Assembly (NCBI GenBank): GCA_031292625.1 | Contig: JARLGU010000042.1 | Coordinates: 1-64,000, forward strand | Length of the DNA stretch: 64,000 nt | Direction: 5' to 3' | DNA from: Capsulimonadaceae bacterium | Lineage (GTDB): Bacteria; Armatimonadota; Armatimonadia; Armatimonadales; Capsulimonadaceae | In this document: piece after piece, positions 44,841 through 53,642 of the stretch | Position numbering within the stretch: the first letter of the stretch is position 1 | Layout: each line of letters begins with the position of its first letter | Notes under the pieces: generated by a model | Database searches by the model: none | What the model was told of the DNA's origin: nothing | Seen by the model: only the letters and a program-made list of their open reading frames with translations | Translations under genes and position numbers: made by a program

Positions 44841-44865
44841 CGGAGTCCTGAGCCTGTCGAAGGAG
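44841..44865. repeat. REP-like intergenic element
   Basis: The core TCCTGAGCCTGTCGAAGGAG is a word I know from intergenic repeats in many unrelated bacterial genomes. Only one copy is seen here. Confidence 0.4.
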
Positions 44866-44927
44866 AGGAAGGGGCAAATGAAATGGGAAGGTAGGTTCCG
44901 CGCGAAGCGCGCCGAGGCGTAGCCGAG

Positions 44928-45509
44928 TTAGTGCGCGATCTTAACTTTCAAGTCGTCGATCCAAACCGCCTCGCCAGCCGTCGGCTTGAGCAAGAAAACG
45001 TAAAGATTGAGGTCGTCGGTACCATCTGAAAGCGGCGCTTCCTCGTGATACTTCGTCCACCCGTTCCCCGCGATCGCAACCAGATTTTCTTTGTTGCCAA
45101 TCCAGTGAGTAGGCTTGCCGTTCGCCCATTCCAGCACTCTGAAGGACGCCTCTCCCGTGTGAAGCAGGGTCGTTCGGGCGTAGAAGTCCACCATCAGTTT
45201 GCGGTTCTGCGAACGATCCTTGGTCGTGATGCGGCAATACGCGTCGTGCGACGTTGCCGCGTCTCGATCAACCCCGACCTTGAGGCTGAACTTTCCACTT
45301 TGTGGGTTCACGGGATCGAGCGCGATGATGGACGGCGCCTCGCCGGTACGGTCTTCGTCATGCCAGGCGGTTAAATCAGTTGGCGTTTCAAAATCGAACG
45401 CGGCGGCCACCTCCGGCTGCGGCGGGTCCGTCGCTGCACGTGCCGGCACGCAGAAAAGAAGCGCCGCAAGCGGGGCGGCGACTGAGCAGAGAAGTTGTCG
45501 AATTCGCAT
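44928..45509 (-). CDS. Secreted carbohydrate-binding-module-like protein
   Basis: A protein of 193 residues: signal peptide (ends VPARAATD), then a single beta-sandwich of the CBM4/9 or CBM11 style. It opens with FDFETPTDLTAWHDEDRTGEA and ends with VWIDDLKVKI, a closing strand common in such modules. No catalytic domain is present. GGAG lies 8 nt before the ATG. It stands 109 bp behind the GntR-LacI gene at 45619 and may be its target. A role in holding sugar polymers outside the cell is likely but not proved. Confidence 0.7.
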   Translation of the reverse strand: MRIRQLLCSVAAPLAALLFCVPARAATDPPQPEVAAAFDFETPTDLTAWHDEDRTGEAPSIIALDPVNPQSGKFSLKVGVDRDAATSHDAYCRITTKDRSQNRKLMVDFYARTTLLHTGEASFRVLEWANGKPTHWIGNKENLVAIAGNGWTKYHEEAPLSDGTDDLNLYVFLLKPTAGEAVWIDDLKVKIAH

Positions 45510-45618
45510 TTATTGGTCTCCAATACACGTAGTTGGCGAAGCGAAGCCTTTCTTCAGACCGCGCCAGTATGCCTAGCTTCTATCCAGTATCGTGGACAAT
45601 TACCCTGTTTTCGACCGC

Positions 45619-46905
45619 TTACTTGAGCGGCATTCTCGTGGAATTGCGCTGGATAAGCAGCGAGCCGAGGCGAACTTGCGTCGTAGCGGGTTTTCCGTTG
45701 ATTGCTTGAATAATCAGCTGTGTTGCCGCCTCGCCCATGGCATCCAACGGCGGTCGCATTGTCGAAAGGCCAATGAAGCGAGAATACACGTGATCGTCAA
45801 ACCCGATTACCGAAAAATCCTTGCCGGGAACGAGTCCGCGCTTCAAGGCCCCTTCGATAACTTCTTTGCCTATGAGATCGTTTGCGGCGATAATTCCGGA
45901 GCCATCGAAAAGCCCTTCGTCAAATCCTTGCTCGACGCAGATGCGACTTACGAGCGTTCGAGCAGCCAAGTCGTTGTCTGCTATGAAGCCGCGGTTTGTC
46001 GATCTCGACCAACGCTTGTGCACATCGAGACGTTCATAGTCCGAACTGGGAATGATGCTGCACGGAGGTTCGGAGTAGTGAACAGTCAGCGCATCTCGAT
46101 TAAATCCGGCATCCTCCAGCGCGGCAGAAACTCCGACAAGTCGATCTGCAATCCAATCCGTTTCGACCGGGCGCAGAAACACAAACTTCTCGTGTCCGCA
46201 TCGGATCAAATGCTGGGCTGCCAGGTACCCGTCTCCGTAAATGTCATAAAACACGTGAGTGAGCGGCCGACGAATCGCCGCATGGGTTACGAGCGCTATT
46301 GGCAACCTATCGGTGAGCCCCATTTGTGCAATGGTTGCAAGAAGCTCCTGAACATGTTCGATTGGGGGCTCGATAGTCACATATACGATTGCGTCCACGG
46401 AAGCGTCGAGTAATCGTTGAATCACTTCGCGCGGTGAAAGCGGCGGCTTGTCCTTAAGATACCTATTTACGACATAGGTGCCGCCGTGCGGAGCAAACGT
46501 TTTCTCTATTGACGTCAAAATCGCCAATCCCCAATCATCTTCCGCATAGACTGGAGGCGGATCGCAAATTCCAGTTACGATTCCAAGCGTCTTCCCGCTG
46601 TCCGTCGAGTCTCCTATGCGTCTGACAGGTTTACCCGGCGTGATGCGGGCAACCGCGGTTGCGGCCGCTCCTCGAGCGATCACGGTGCCCTGCCGAGGGT
46701 TAGCGCGCAACATGCCTTCCGCCAGTAAGGGAGCAATGGCGCGTTCCAGCGTCGCTAGCGGAACCCCATAGCTTTGAGCCAAATGTCGCCTGGGCGGCAG
46801 AGTCGAGCCGACGGGCCAAACGCCAGTTTCAACTTTGTGGCGCAAATCTGCTTCGATTTTCTTACAGGCTGGCGTTCGTTCGTCTGGTTGTTTGGTTAAA
46901 TCCAT
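45619..46905 (-). CDS. GntR-LacI chimeric regulator, downstream of module 5
   Basis: A protein of 428 residues: GntR winged helix at about 12-75 (KKIEADLRHKVETGVWPVGSTL, LPPRRHLAQSYGVPLATLERAI, PRQGTVIARG) and LacI-type effector domain at about 105-420 ([44 protein letters not shown]). It is homologous to the regulators of modules 3 and 4 but lies behind, not before, its neighbouring prepilin-enzyme pair. No clear promoter was found in the 197-bp gap upstream, so it may be read from the operon of 50340-47103. Confidence 0.88.
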   Translation of the reverse strand: MDLTKQPDERTPACKKIEADLRHKVETGVWPVGSTLPPRRHLAQSYGVPLATLERAIAPLLAEGMLRANPRQGTVIARGAAATAVARITPGKPVRRIGDSTDSGKTLGIVTGICDPPPVYAEDDWGLAILTSIEKTFAPHGGTYVVNRYLKDKPPLSPREVIQRLLDASVDAIVYVTIEPPIEHVQELLATIAQMGLTDRLPIALVTHAAIRRPLTHVFYDIYGDGYLAAQHLIRCGHEKFVFLRPVETDWIADRLVGVSAALEDAGFNRDALTVHYSEPPCSIIPSSDYERLDVHKRWSRSTNRGFIADNDLAARTLVSRICVEQGFDEGLFDGSGIIAANDLIGKEVIEGALKRGLVPGKDFSVIGFDDHVYSRFIGLSTMRPPLDAMGEAATQLIIQAINGKPATTQVRLGSLLIQRNSTRMPLK

Positions 46906-47102
46906 TTATTATGGTTATCCCGCGCACATTCCATTAACCCAAGCAAGTTGTCGAGCTATCAAGAGCAAATCGATCTTCGGGATCAGCGCTTTCTCGTCGT
47001 ATAACGTCAACGGTAGCGCTCAAGTGCTCCCGACAGTGCGGCAAGTTGACGATCGTAGACTTCGTGCCGCGCAAGTGCCTACGCGCCAACGCCCATCACA
47101 TG

Positions 47103-50100
47103 CTAAGTACGCGAAAGGTAAAGGACCGAGTAGCCGAATGCGCCCAGTGTTAATCTCGTCCGCCAGAGGCCGCCATCCGTCACCAGTCCCTCAACCTTTC
47201 GACCACTCACAACATCGACCGCACTCCACTTTCCCGCACCTAAAAGCGCCTCGACCGTTCCGGCGCCCGCTCCTCCCTGATTGAGGCAGAACAAGAACTT
47301 CTCCCGGTCGCTCTTTTGTCTCACGACGACTTCGACCGCCGGCGATCCGCAGCCGATGGGACCTGGGATGGGCACGCCGTCGTTGATCCAACGGGCTGCC
47401 GGGATAATTCCGGAAAGCGAAATCACGTTTGCGATCCAACCCCGCAGATTTGGAGTTCCGTGCGGATCCACCGCCGTAGGTCCTTGAGAAGGTCCGAGGC
47501 TGCAAGGAAAGATGCCGTACGCAATGAGTTTTCCTCGTCCCCAGGCCCGTTCCCAACCGACTAGCGTTCCAGCGGCGTCTTTGATTGGCTGAGCGCCTGG
47601 GATAGCGCCAAATCCAGTGCCAATGAATTCCGTGCCCGGATCGCCTCCAAATGTCGTCTTCACATGGTCTGTCGTGTAATCCGGCGCTTTCCAGCCCAGA
47701 TCGACCCAGGCGCCGCCACCGACGTTCGGATATTGACGCAGCCATGGATCGCGAAGTCCGGACACTCCGGCAAGTATCAAAGTACCACCATTTTTCGCAA
47801 ATTCAGCCAGACGGTTCGCTGCAGGCTGGCTCAGGATATAAGATGCTGGAACGACGATTCTCCGATACCTTTCCGGCTTGTCCGGCAAGTTATCGTCGTC
47901 CACATAGTTGAATACTATGCCGCTCATCCGCAGCAAGAAAGCGAGGTCGTTATTGGAGCGGGGCCACACCGGCCACGGCGCACCCCAGGCCGAGTTGCCA
48001 GTCAGCATTTGGACATACTCCGAAGAGTCTCGGGAGAGATAGACAGCGGTGTCAGCCGGCGCGCGCTTGACGCTAAAGCCGTTGTAGCACTGGTGGTAGG
48101 AGCCGATCTCAGCCAGCGAATGCTTGAACGCGTTGTATCCAGGCAGCTTGGTTCCGTCGCTATCGATGATGCACCACATGGAAGGGGCGTCAGGTTTTTC
48201 CCATTCCCGCGTTTCGGTGACCTTCCTCCCATCGGCATACGGCTTCCATCCGAACACGAAATTATTGCTCACCCCATGCGCCGCCAGTCCCCAATTCTGC
48301 AGGGCTAGATATTCCGCGGGCCATTGCGGCTGATAGTACGTTTCGGCCCCCCAGATCGGCTTGCCTTCCGCACAAGACTCCGCCATTTCCAACGAGTCCA
48401 GGAACTCGACAGGACCAAAGCCTTTCGGGAGCCCCGAAGCGTACTGCAAGTCCAGCATGATCGCATCCATGGAGCGAAAAAACGGCATCGAGGTTTCTGG
48501 GGCTAATGCCGCCCAATCGAGGTTGGTGCTAATCAACGTTGCGGGCGACTCTTTCTTGACCTCATCGTGAAATGTCTGATAGGCCCGCAAGGTGACATCC
48601 GTTCGCCAGCGCATCCAGTCCATTGCCAATCCTGGATTGCTGCGCATCCTTTCGACAATCTTGGGGCCAAGATGCCCGCTGCAAGCCGTCCAGTCTCCCG
48701 TCTGAGCCTCTTGCTGCTTCAAAAAGGAGGCCGAGACGATTTGCTCGACCTGATCCCAGGTCGTATATTGGGTATTCCACAGCGAGTTAGCGACCACGAT
48801 GCTCCCGTAGCGCTTCTGACACCAGCTTCGAAACGCTGCGTCGGCTGCCTGCGAAGGACAAAGCCGTCCGCCGTTGAGAAGCTTCTGTTCGTTCGCCATC
48901 TGGTAGGAGGCAATGAGCGGCCGCTTTGCCAACCATCGCCCCGCTTCTCGCGCACGTTGTTTCAAGTATGCCATTCCCGCTGGGCTCGCCAGATCCAGGC
49001 AATCTGGGAAGGCCGGATTACGGGCGTCCCCTGGCGCATCAGGTCCCGCATCATCGATCGATTTGAACGGATCGTGAGGTTTCTCCAAGCTCATGGCGTG
49101 GAAGTTCATGCCGCCCAATGCAATCATGTAGCCGACATCGTCGGTGTACCTCCCGCGAGTGCATCGAACTCCCAGCGCACCGGCATCAATGCAATCCTGC
49201 GGATCGAACCCTGTATAGGGGTTTTGGATCATGCCGTTGTTTACGCCAAAGATATCCTTCGGAAGAGTGCTAGGGGCAATCGCCAGGCGCAAGAGGTCTC
49301 GCGACGATAGGTCTTCCTCAGTATAAGCGCCTCCGGGAAGCGGCTGCGGACGAAGGTCGATTGGGCAAGCGCTCTCCCGCCAAACTCTCCCGCCTTGTTT
49401 TATCGAAACGCTAAATGCGTACGCACCGGCAGGAAGCCCCAAGATGGACACGCGAATCCGGCGTGATGCTCCAGGAGGGAATTTAGCGGGGGGCAAATCT
49501 TCGACCCGGCGAGCTTTCGGATTGTTCCAAGGGCCGAACCAAATGGTGGCGGGAGCCGGCAACTGGGAGCGAGAGTCGTTCGTAACAATCAGATTGACCG
49601 TGGATGCGCTTTTAGCCCTGATTTGCGGCAAGCCTTCATCGTCGAAGCCGTCCAAGCCGAGACGAATCCACTCTTGAGGGCGTACATTGAACCCTGCCGG
49701 CGTGACCGAGCGAACAATCTGAACATCATCCATCCACGCTGAGCCGCGTGAAACCTCTAGTCGCACGAGGCCCGCCAATTTCTCCGGCGAGCTCGCTGTA
49801 ATCATGATCTTTGTCCAGGGGCAGTTGACTGGAAGATCGATTTGCTTGCGCACGACTGCGTCCTTTTGCAGGACTTGCTTCCAACCGTTCACCAAATCGA
49901 AGTCCACGCATCCCTTTGCTCCAACTGTCTTCACCCAGGCGGTCAACACGGCCGTGCCCGTACCCGCTGGCGCATCCGGCGACGAAATCACGGAACGCGC
50001 CGCGCCGTCAGGGCTTGTCAACAGCAACGAACGCTTCCCGCTGTGAGCGTCGCTGGATACGACGGAAATGCCCGATAGGTTGCCGTCTTCTGCAAACCAG

Positions 50101-50330
50101 CCCTGCGCGGACGACGCTTTCCATGCCTTATGTCCCTCTCCAGAGGCCTCCTCCGACGAGAACGCACGAAGAGTCGTTCCGTTGTAACGAGACGAGATTT
50201 CAAAACTCGAGTTAACCACGAGGTTGCCGGGTGTATCGGCGCTAGCCGAAATCGATGCGGCGGCGACGCAGGCAATGCCTGCTAACAAGGCTGTTGGGCG
50301 AAGGAAATGAATTGTCAAAATAGACCTCAT
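47103..50330 (-). CDS. Secreted GH42-like beta-galactosidase-type protein, module 5
   Basis: A protein of 1075 residues with a signal peptide ending SISASADT. A CBM4/9-like domain (about 33-210) and an Ig-like spacer lead to a TIM barrel of the GH42/clan-A type (about 350-720). E481 in YQMANEQK is the acid/base candidate and E663 in PIWGAETYYQ the nucleophile candidate. An amidotransferase-like Rossmann domain follows (RRIVVPASYILSQPAANRL, FAKNGGTLILAG), as in GH42 trimerisation domains, then a small C-terminal sandwich. Likely an extracellular beta-galactosidase-type enzyme; the substrate is open. The start lies 9 nt after the prepilin stop, so the genes are tightly linked. Confidence 0.8.
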   Translation of the reverse strand: MRSILTIHFLRPTALLAGIACVAAASISASADTPGNLVVNSSFEISSRYNGTTLRAFSSEEASGEGHKAWKASSAQGWFAEDGNLSGISVVSSDAHSGKRSLLLTSPDGAARSVISSPDAPAGTGTAVLTAWVKTVGAKGCVDFDLVNGWKQVLQKDAVVRKQIDLPVNCPWTKIMITASSPEKLAGLVRLEVSRGSAWMDDVQIVRSVTPAGFNVRPQEWIRLGLDGFDDEGLPQIRAKSASTVNLIVTNDSRSQLPAPATIWFGPWNNPKARRVEDLPPAKFPPGASRRIRVSILGLPAGAYAFSVSIKQGGRVWRESACPIDLRPQPLPGGAYTEEDLSSRDLLRLAIAPSTLPKDIFGVNNGMIQNPYTGFDPQDCIDAGALGVRCTRGRYTDDVGYMIALGGMNFHAMSLEKPHDPFKSIDDAGPDAPGDARNPAFPDCLDLASPAGMAYLKQRAREAGRWLAKRPLIASYQMANEQKLLNGGRLCPSQAADAAFRSWCQKRYGSIVVANSLWNTQYTTWDQVEQIVSASFLKQQEAQTGDWTACSGHLGPKIVERMRSNPGLAMDWMRWRTDVTLRAYQTFHDEVKKESPATLISTNLDWAALAPETSMPFFRSMDAIMLDLQYASGLPKGFGPVEFLDSLEMAESCAEGKPIWGAETYYQPQWPAEYLALQNWGLAAHGVSNNFVFGWKPYADGRKVTETREWEKPDAPSMWCIIDSDGTKLPGYNAFKHSLAEIGSYHQCYNGFSVKRAPADTAVYLSRDSSEYVQMLTGNSAWGAPWPVWPRSNNDLAFLLRMSGIVFNYVDDDNLPDKPERYRRIVVPASYILSQPAANRLAEFAKNGGTLILAGVSGLRDPWLRQYPNVGGGAWVDLGWKAPDYTTDHVKTTFGGDPGTEFIGTGFGAIPGAQPIKDAAGTLVGWERAWGRGKLIAYGIFPCSLGPSQGPTAVDPHGTPNLRGWIANVISLSGIIPAARWINDGVPIPGPIGCGSPAVEVVVRQKSDREKFLFCLNQGGAGAGTVEALLGAGKWSAVDVVSGRKVEGLVTDGGLWRTRLTLGAFGYSVLYLSRT

Positions 50331-50339
50331 GCTGCAAAA

Positions 50340-51233
50340 TCAGATCATGCTGAACGTGGCCGCGAATTGCGGTGTGTCGGTCGCGTCAGCCGTTCCAGCC
50401 GCACACTCGCCAGTAAGGCTTGCGGCCCCCGTTGCGCTGGTAGGGTTGACGCCAGGCGACACATTATTCGGCGTCAGCCATTTGACGTGACCATCCGCAA
50501 ACACGAAGTTCGCCCCATTCGAGTGCCTTCCGTATTGCGAACCCGCCATTGCTGCGGCTCCATCCCATGTCTGGAAGAGGGGTTGAGCCGTGCGCCCCAT
50601 CCACCCTGTCGCCATCGAACCGCAAACAAAGCTTGAGCCCTCGTTCGACGGCAAACACGTGCCGTACACTTCTCCCGCGAAAACGTTGAAGCCGTCCGTG
50701 CTGGGCGACCACGCGATCGTGCCGTAACCCGCAAACGCATCGAACGGGCTGGTCGACACGGAAAATCCGCTGACTTCGCAAAGGAGAACCGACAAAGCGG
50801 GCGCATGCAAATTGACCACCGTGACTGGAGCTACCAGATTTCGCCCGCAGAACGGTGCGACGTTCACGTTGTAGGCGTACGACACCTCGCTTCGTCCAGA
50901 GGCTGGAGCAGCCGTATCGTCAGGGCAGGCGAACGCGCCGGTCGACTTTACGTAAGGAAAGATTTGCCCCGCCCAACCGTTGGCCAGCATCCCGTTGTTC
51001 TGGCTTTTCCAGCCGCAGGGATAAAGCTCGTCGTAATCCTGCGCATACTGCAAGATCGCCATCCCAAGCTGCTTTTCATTGGCGCTGCAGCTCGACTGCC
51101 GCGCCTTTTCCCGCGCCGTCGCGAAAACAGGGAATAGAATAGCTGCCAATATCGCAATTATTGCTATAACAACTAACAATTCAATAAGAGTAAAGCCATA
51201 TCCCCTAATTGTTACCGACTTCTTGGAACACAT
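50340..51233 (-). CDS. H-X9-DG-type prepilin-like protein (DUF1559), module 5
   Basis: A protein of 297 residues. The leader [13 protein letters not shown] precedes [21 protein letters not shown] with the mature Glu5. The C-terminus has [20 protein letters not shown], a complete H-X9-DG motif, then a variable tail. It resembles the module 3 protein over much of its length ([16 protein letters not shown] and others). AGGGG precedes the ATG. This is the first gene after a near-perfect promoter; no regulator gene lies between. Confidence 0.9.
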   Translation of the reverse strand: MCSKKSVTIRGYGFTLIELLVVIAIIAILAAILFPVFATAREKARQSSCSANEKQLGMAILQYAQDYDELYPCGWKSQNNGMLANGWAGQIFPYVKSTGAFACPDDTAAPASGRSEVSYAYNVNVAPFCGRNLVAPVTVVNLHAPALSVLLCEVSGFSVSTSPFDAFAGYGTIAWSPSTDGFNVFAGEVYGTCLPSNEGSSFVCGSMATGWMGRTAQPLFQTWDGAAAMAGSQYGRHSNGANFVFADGHVKWLTPNNVSPGVNPTSATGAASLTGECAAGTADATDTPQFAATFSMI

Positions 51234-51291
51234 TCGTTTATCCCCTATCTGTAGAACTCAACACGCGTACAATCTGTCCGGTACACGCTGT

Positions 51292-51320
51292 ATTATATCG
51301 CTGTCCCGGCGGCTTGTCAA
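51292..51320 (-). promoter_or_regulatory. Promoter of module 5
   Basis: On the minus strand: perfect TTGACA (51320-51315), 17 bp, perfect TATAAT (51297-51292). GTAC-containing words (GTGTAC, TGTACGCGTGTT) lie directly downstream and could hold an operator. Confidence 0.88.
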
Positions 51321-51463
51321 GAGGATAATTCCAATTTGGTGTAAGTACCCTGCGATTTGGCTACAGCGAATGATTAGAGGTGGAGAACGCCGTAAAGGCC
51401 ATCACGGGCAGACGGGCAAGGAAACCGGATTGCCGTGCGAATCCAAGCCGCCTTGCTGCGCCC

Positions 51464-52855
51464 CTACTCTCCCGCGAACGGGTTCGGGACAGTGAACTTT
51501 TCTTCCTTCGGCGGTTGGCCGCGGGTGGGCTCGTTCTTCGCGGGAGCATCCTCTTCGATTTCCAGCGTGTCGTCTTCTCCCTCGTCAAACGCCGTAATGC
51601 GCGGCAGGGCGGCTTGCTGCTCGTCGTCGATCACCGTCCGCTTGATCGTCGTTTGGCGAATGATCGGCATCGCGACTCTCTCGCCGCCGAGCCTTTCCAA
51701 CCCCTTTTCCGCCTCTTCGGCCATCACGCCCTTCGGGAATAGCTTCAAATAGACCTCGTAGGCGTCGCGCGCCATCTCTTTGTTGTCGTAGATCGTTTCC
51801 CATATGCGGGCGAAGCGCATGATCGCGGCCGCCGAGTCCTTGGTGGAGGGATCGATGTCGAAGATGCGGCGGTAAACATACGCGGCCGTATCGAACTTAC
51901 CCAGCCCTTCGAGCTTGCTTCCGAGCTTCAGGTAAAATGGTCCCGAGACGCCCCCATCGTCGCGCGGGATTTTCAGCAGCACCTTGGCGACCTCTTCCGG
52001 CGACGGGTAGTCGAGCAGTTCGTCCTTATACTGCTCGATCGTGTCGATCGCCCGCTTTTCGCCCCGGCCATCTCCCTTGGCGATCGCCTTGTTGCAGTAG
52101 ACGAGCACGAGGTCCATGTTGTCGGTTGGGGCGTCCATCAAGACGTCGAGCTCCGCAAAGCTCATCAGTTCAAGTTCGTTGCGCAAATCCGCGCGCGTCG
52201 CTTGCACCCCGCTCATCGCCATCGTGTCGCGCCGGGCGCGCATGACCATCGCCAGGACGAAACCGGCGATAAACGCGGAAATGTGGATAAGATGCGCGAC
52301 CCCGTCGTGAACCCTCAGGATCAGACCATTCAGCACATCGAAGAAGATAAAGTAGGTCACGACGCCCCACGCGGGCCAATCAGAAATGCCCCAGCGATAA
52401 ACGAACGTCCAGAAGACGCGGATCGCGGCGTGCGGAAACATGTGCACGTAAGCGCCGGCAACCCCCATGATCGCGCCGGACGCGCCGAGGCTGTAGCCGG
52501 AAAACGTAAGGCTCTGTATGATTCCGCCGATCATTCCGGTGCCGAGATACAGAGTCAGGAATTTGAGCGGACGAAGACGCCCTTCCGCAGCCGTGCCGAA
52601 GATCCACAAAAATAGCATATTGCCGGCAATATGGAGGAAGTTTTCGTGGAGGAACATCGACGTAATCAAGTGAACCGGGTCCATTTGATCGCGTCTGAGC
52701 GCCCAATCGGCAACGACGCCCTGGCGGATGGAGCCGAAAATAATCTCGAAATGGGGCACCGTGATCGCGTAAACCAGGCAGTTTACAACGATCAAGCCGA
52801 TCGTGACATACGGCTTGTGTTCCGGCGGATTTTTCGATCGGTACGGCAGCAGCAT
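51464..52855 (-). CDS. Rhomboid-family membrane protein with TPR-like tail
   Basis: A protein of about 463 residues. The six-helix rhomboid part (about 10-220) has the serine motif LGASGAIMG and a histidine in AHLIHISAFIAGF, the catalytic dyad of intramembrane serine proteases, plus MFLHENFLHIAGNMLFL. A hydrophilic part (about 230-463) contains TPR-like repeats (LEGLGKFDTAAYVYRRIFDID) and an acidic tail. ATG 52855 is chosen because the longer frame to 52942 overlaps the HAD gene and lacks sense. It is last in a run with HAD, scpB and scpA. Its substrate is unknown. Confidence 0.88.
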   Translation of the reverse strand: MLLPYRSKNPPEHKPYVTIGLIVVNCLVYAITVPHFEIIFGSIRQGVVADWALRRDQMDPVHLITSMFLHENFLHIAGNMLFLWIFGTAAEGRLRPLKFLTLYLGTGMIGGIIQSLTFSGYSLGASGAIMGVAGAYVHMFPHAAIRVFWTFVYRWGISDWPAWGVVTYFIFFDVLNGLILRVHDGVAHLIHISAFIAGFVLAMVMRARRDTMAMSGVQATRADLRNELELMSFAELDVLMDAPTDNMDLVLVYCNKAIAKGDGRGEKRAIDTIEQYKDELLDYPSPEEVAKVLLKIPRDDGGVSGPFYLKLGSKLEGLGKFDTAAYVYRRIFDIDPSTKDSAAAIMRFARIWETIYDNKEMARDAYEVYLKLFPKGVMAEEAEKGLERLGGERVAMPIIRQTTIKRTVIDDEQQAALPRITAFDEGEDDTLEIEEDAPAKNEPTRGQPPKEEKFTVPNPFAGE

Positions 52856-52913
52856 AACGGATTGCTCGACGGGCCAGCACGAAACGCGGCCGGACCAAAC
52901 TCCGCGTCCGCCA

Positions 52914-53642
52914 CTAGCCCGCGAAAGACTCCCAGCGTTCAACTAACTCGCCAAGACGCCGAATCTCGCCCAATTTCGGGGCCGGATCGCCATTGGCGCG
53001 CGCGCGTGCATGAGGATTGTACCAGATGGCGGCTACTCCCGCGCCCTGCGCCCCGCCGACATCGTTCGATAGGCTGTCGCCGACCATCACGGCTTCATCG
53101 GATCGTGCTCCCACAAGCTCAAGCGCGTGCTCGAAGATGCGCGCGTCAGGCTTCCAGAGGCCAATCGCATCCGCGATGATGACATGGTCCACCGCCGCTT
53201 CGAGCCCCAGATGCTCCACTTTCTCAACGTGCGTGGAGACGAGGCCATTCGTGATCAGAACAAGGCGAACACCAAGGCCGCGCAGATGAGCGAGTGTATC
53301 GAGCGCGTCCGGAAACAGATCGATGTCACGGCTCCGAGTACGCGTGTACTCCGCTGCCATGAGCGCGGCCGCGCCAGGATGCTCGCCAAGCCCGAGGGAT
53401 ATGATCGCTTCTCCAAACTGCGACGTGCGCAAGTCTTCAATCGAACGCGTCTCGCTCATGTAGGCGGTCCCAAGCCAGTACTGATTGGAGATGTCAAGGA
53501 AGCGATTGGCGATATGGAGGGGATCGATTCCGAGAGCGTCCTGCTGAACGCCAAGCGCCGCCGCCTTCCGGGCACACCGAACCCATGCCGTCGCATCGTC
53601 GCACAGGGTATCGTCGAGGTCGAAGAATGCCGCTTTACGCAT
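52914..53642 (-). CDS. HAD-family hydrolase
   Basis: A soluble phosphatase-type protein of 242 residues. Motif I FFDLDDTLC (nucleophile and acid Asp) is at 5-13, motif II ITNG near 130, the Lys of motif III in GLWKPDARIF, and motif IV GDSLSNDVGGAQGAG. The helical cap between motifs I and II fits subfamily IA. The likely substrate is a small phosphate ester; which one is not visible. The ATG at 53642 overlaps the end of scpB by 8 nt, so translation is coupled. Confidence 0.9.
   Translation of the reverse strand: MRKAAFFDLDDTLCDDATAWVRCARKAAALGVQQDALGIDPLHIANRFLDISNQYWLGTAYMSETRSIEDLRTSQFGEAIISLGLGEHPGAAALMAAEYTRTRSRDIDLFPDALDTLAHLRGLGVRLVLITNGLVSTHVEKVEHLGLEAAVDHVIIADAIGLWKPDARIFEHALELVGARSDEAVMVGDSLSNDVGGAQGAGVAAIWYNPHARARANGDPAPKLGEIRRLGELVERWESFAG

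Larger units (their letters stand above)
44067..44927. other. Gene-free region with an RNA candidate and small hairpins
   Basis: No protein gene is supported in 860 bp between two convergent genes. It contains the promoter and structured RNA at 44152-44442. Two perfect small hairpins follow near 44741-44756 (CCCCAT-CGGA-ATGGGG) and 44765-44781 (CTCTCCG-AAA-CGGAGAG), and a REP-like element lies at 44841-44865. Confidence 0.55.

Noticed and set aside
52856-52942. N-terminal extension of the rhomboid protein
   Set aside because: It overlaps the HAD gene, and the extra residues are Arg/Gly-rich, unlike a rhomboid N-terminus.
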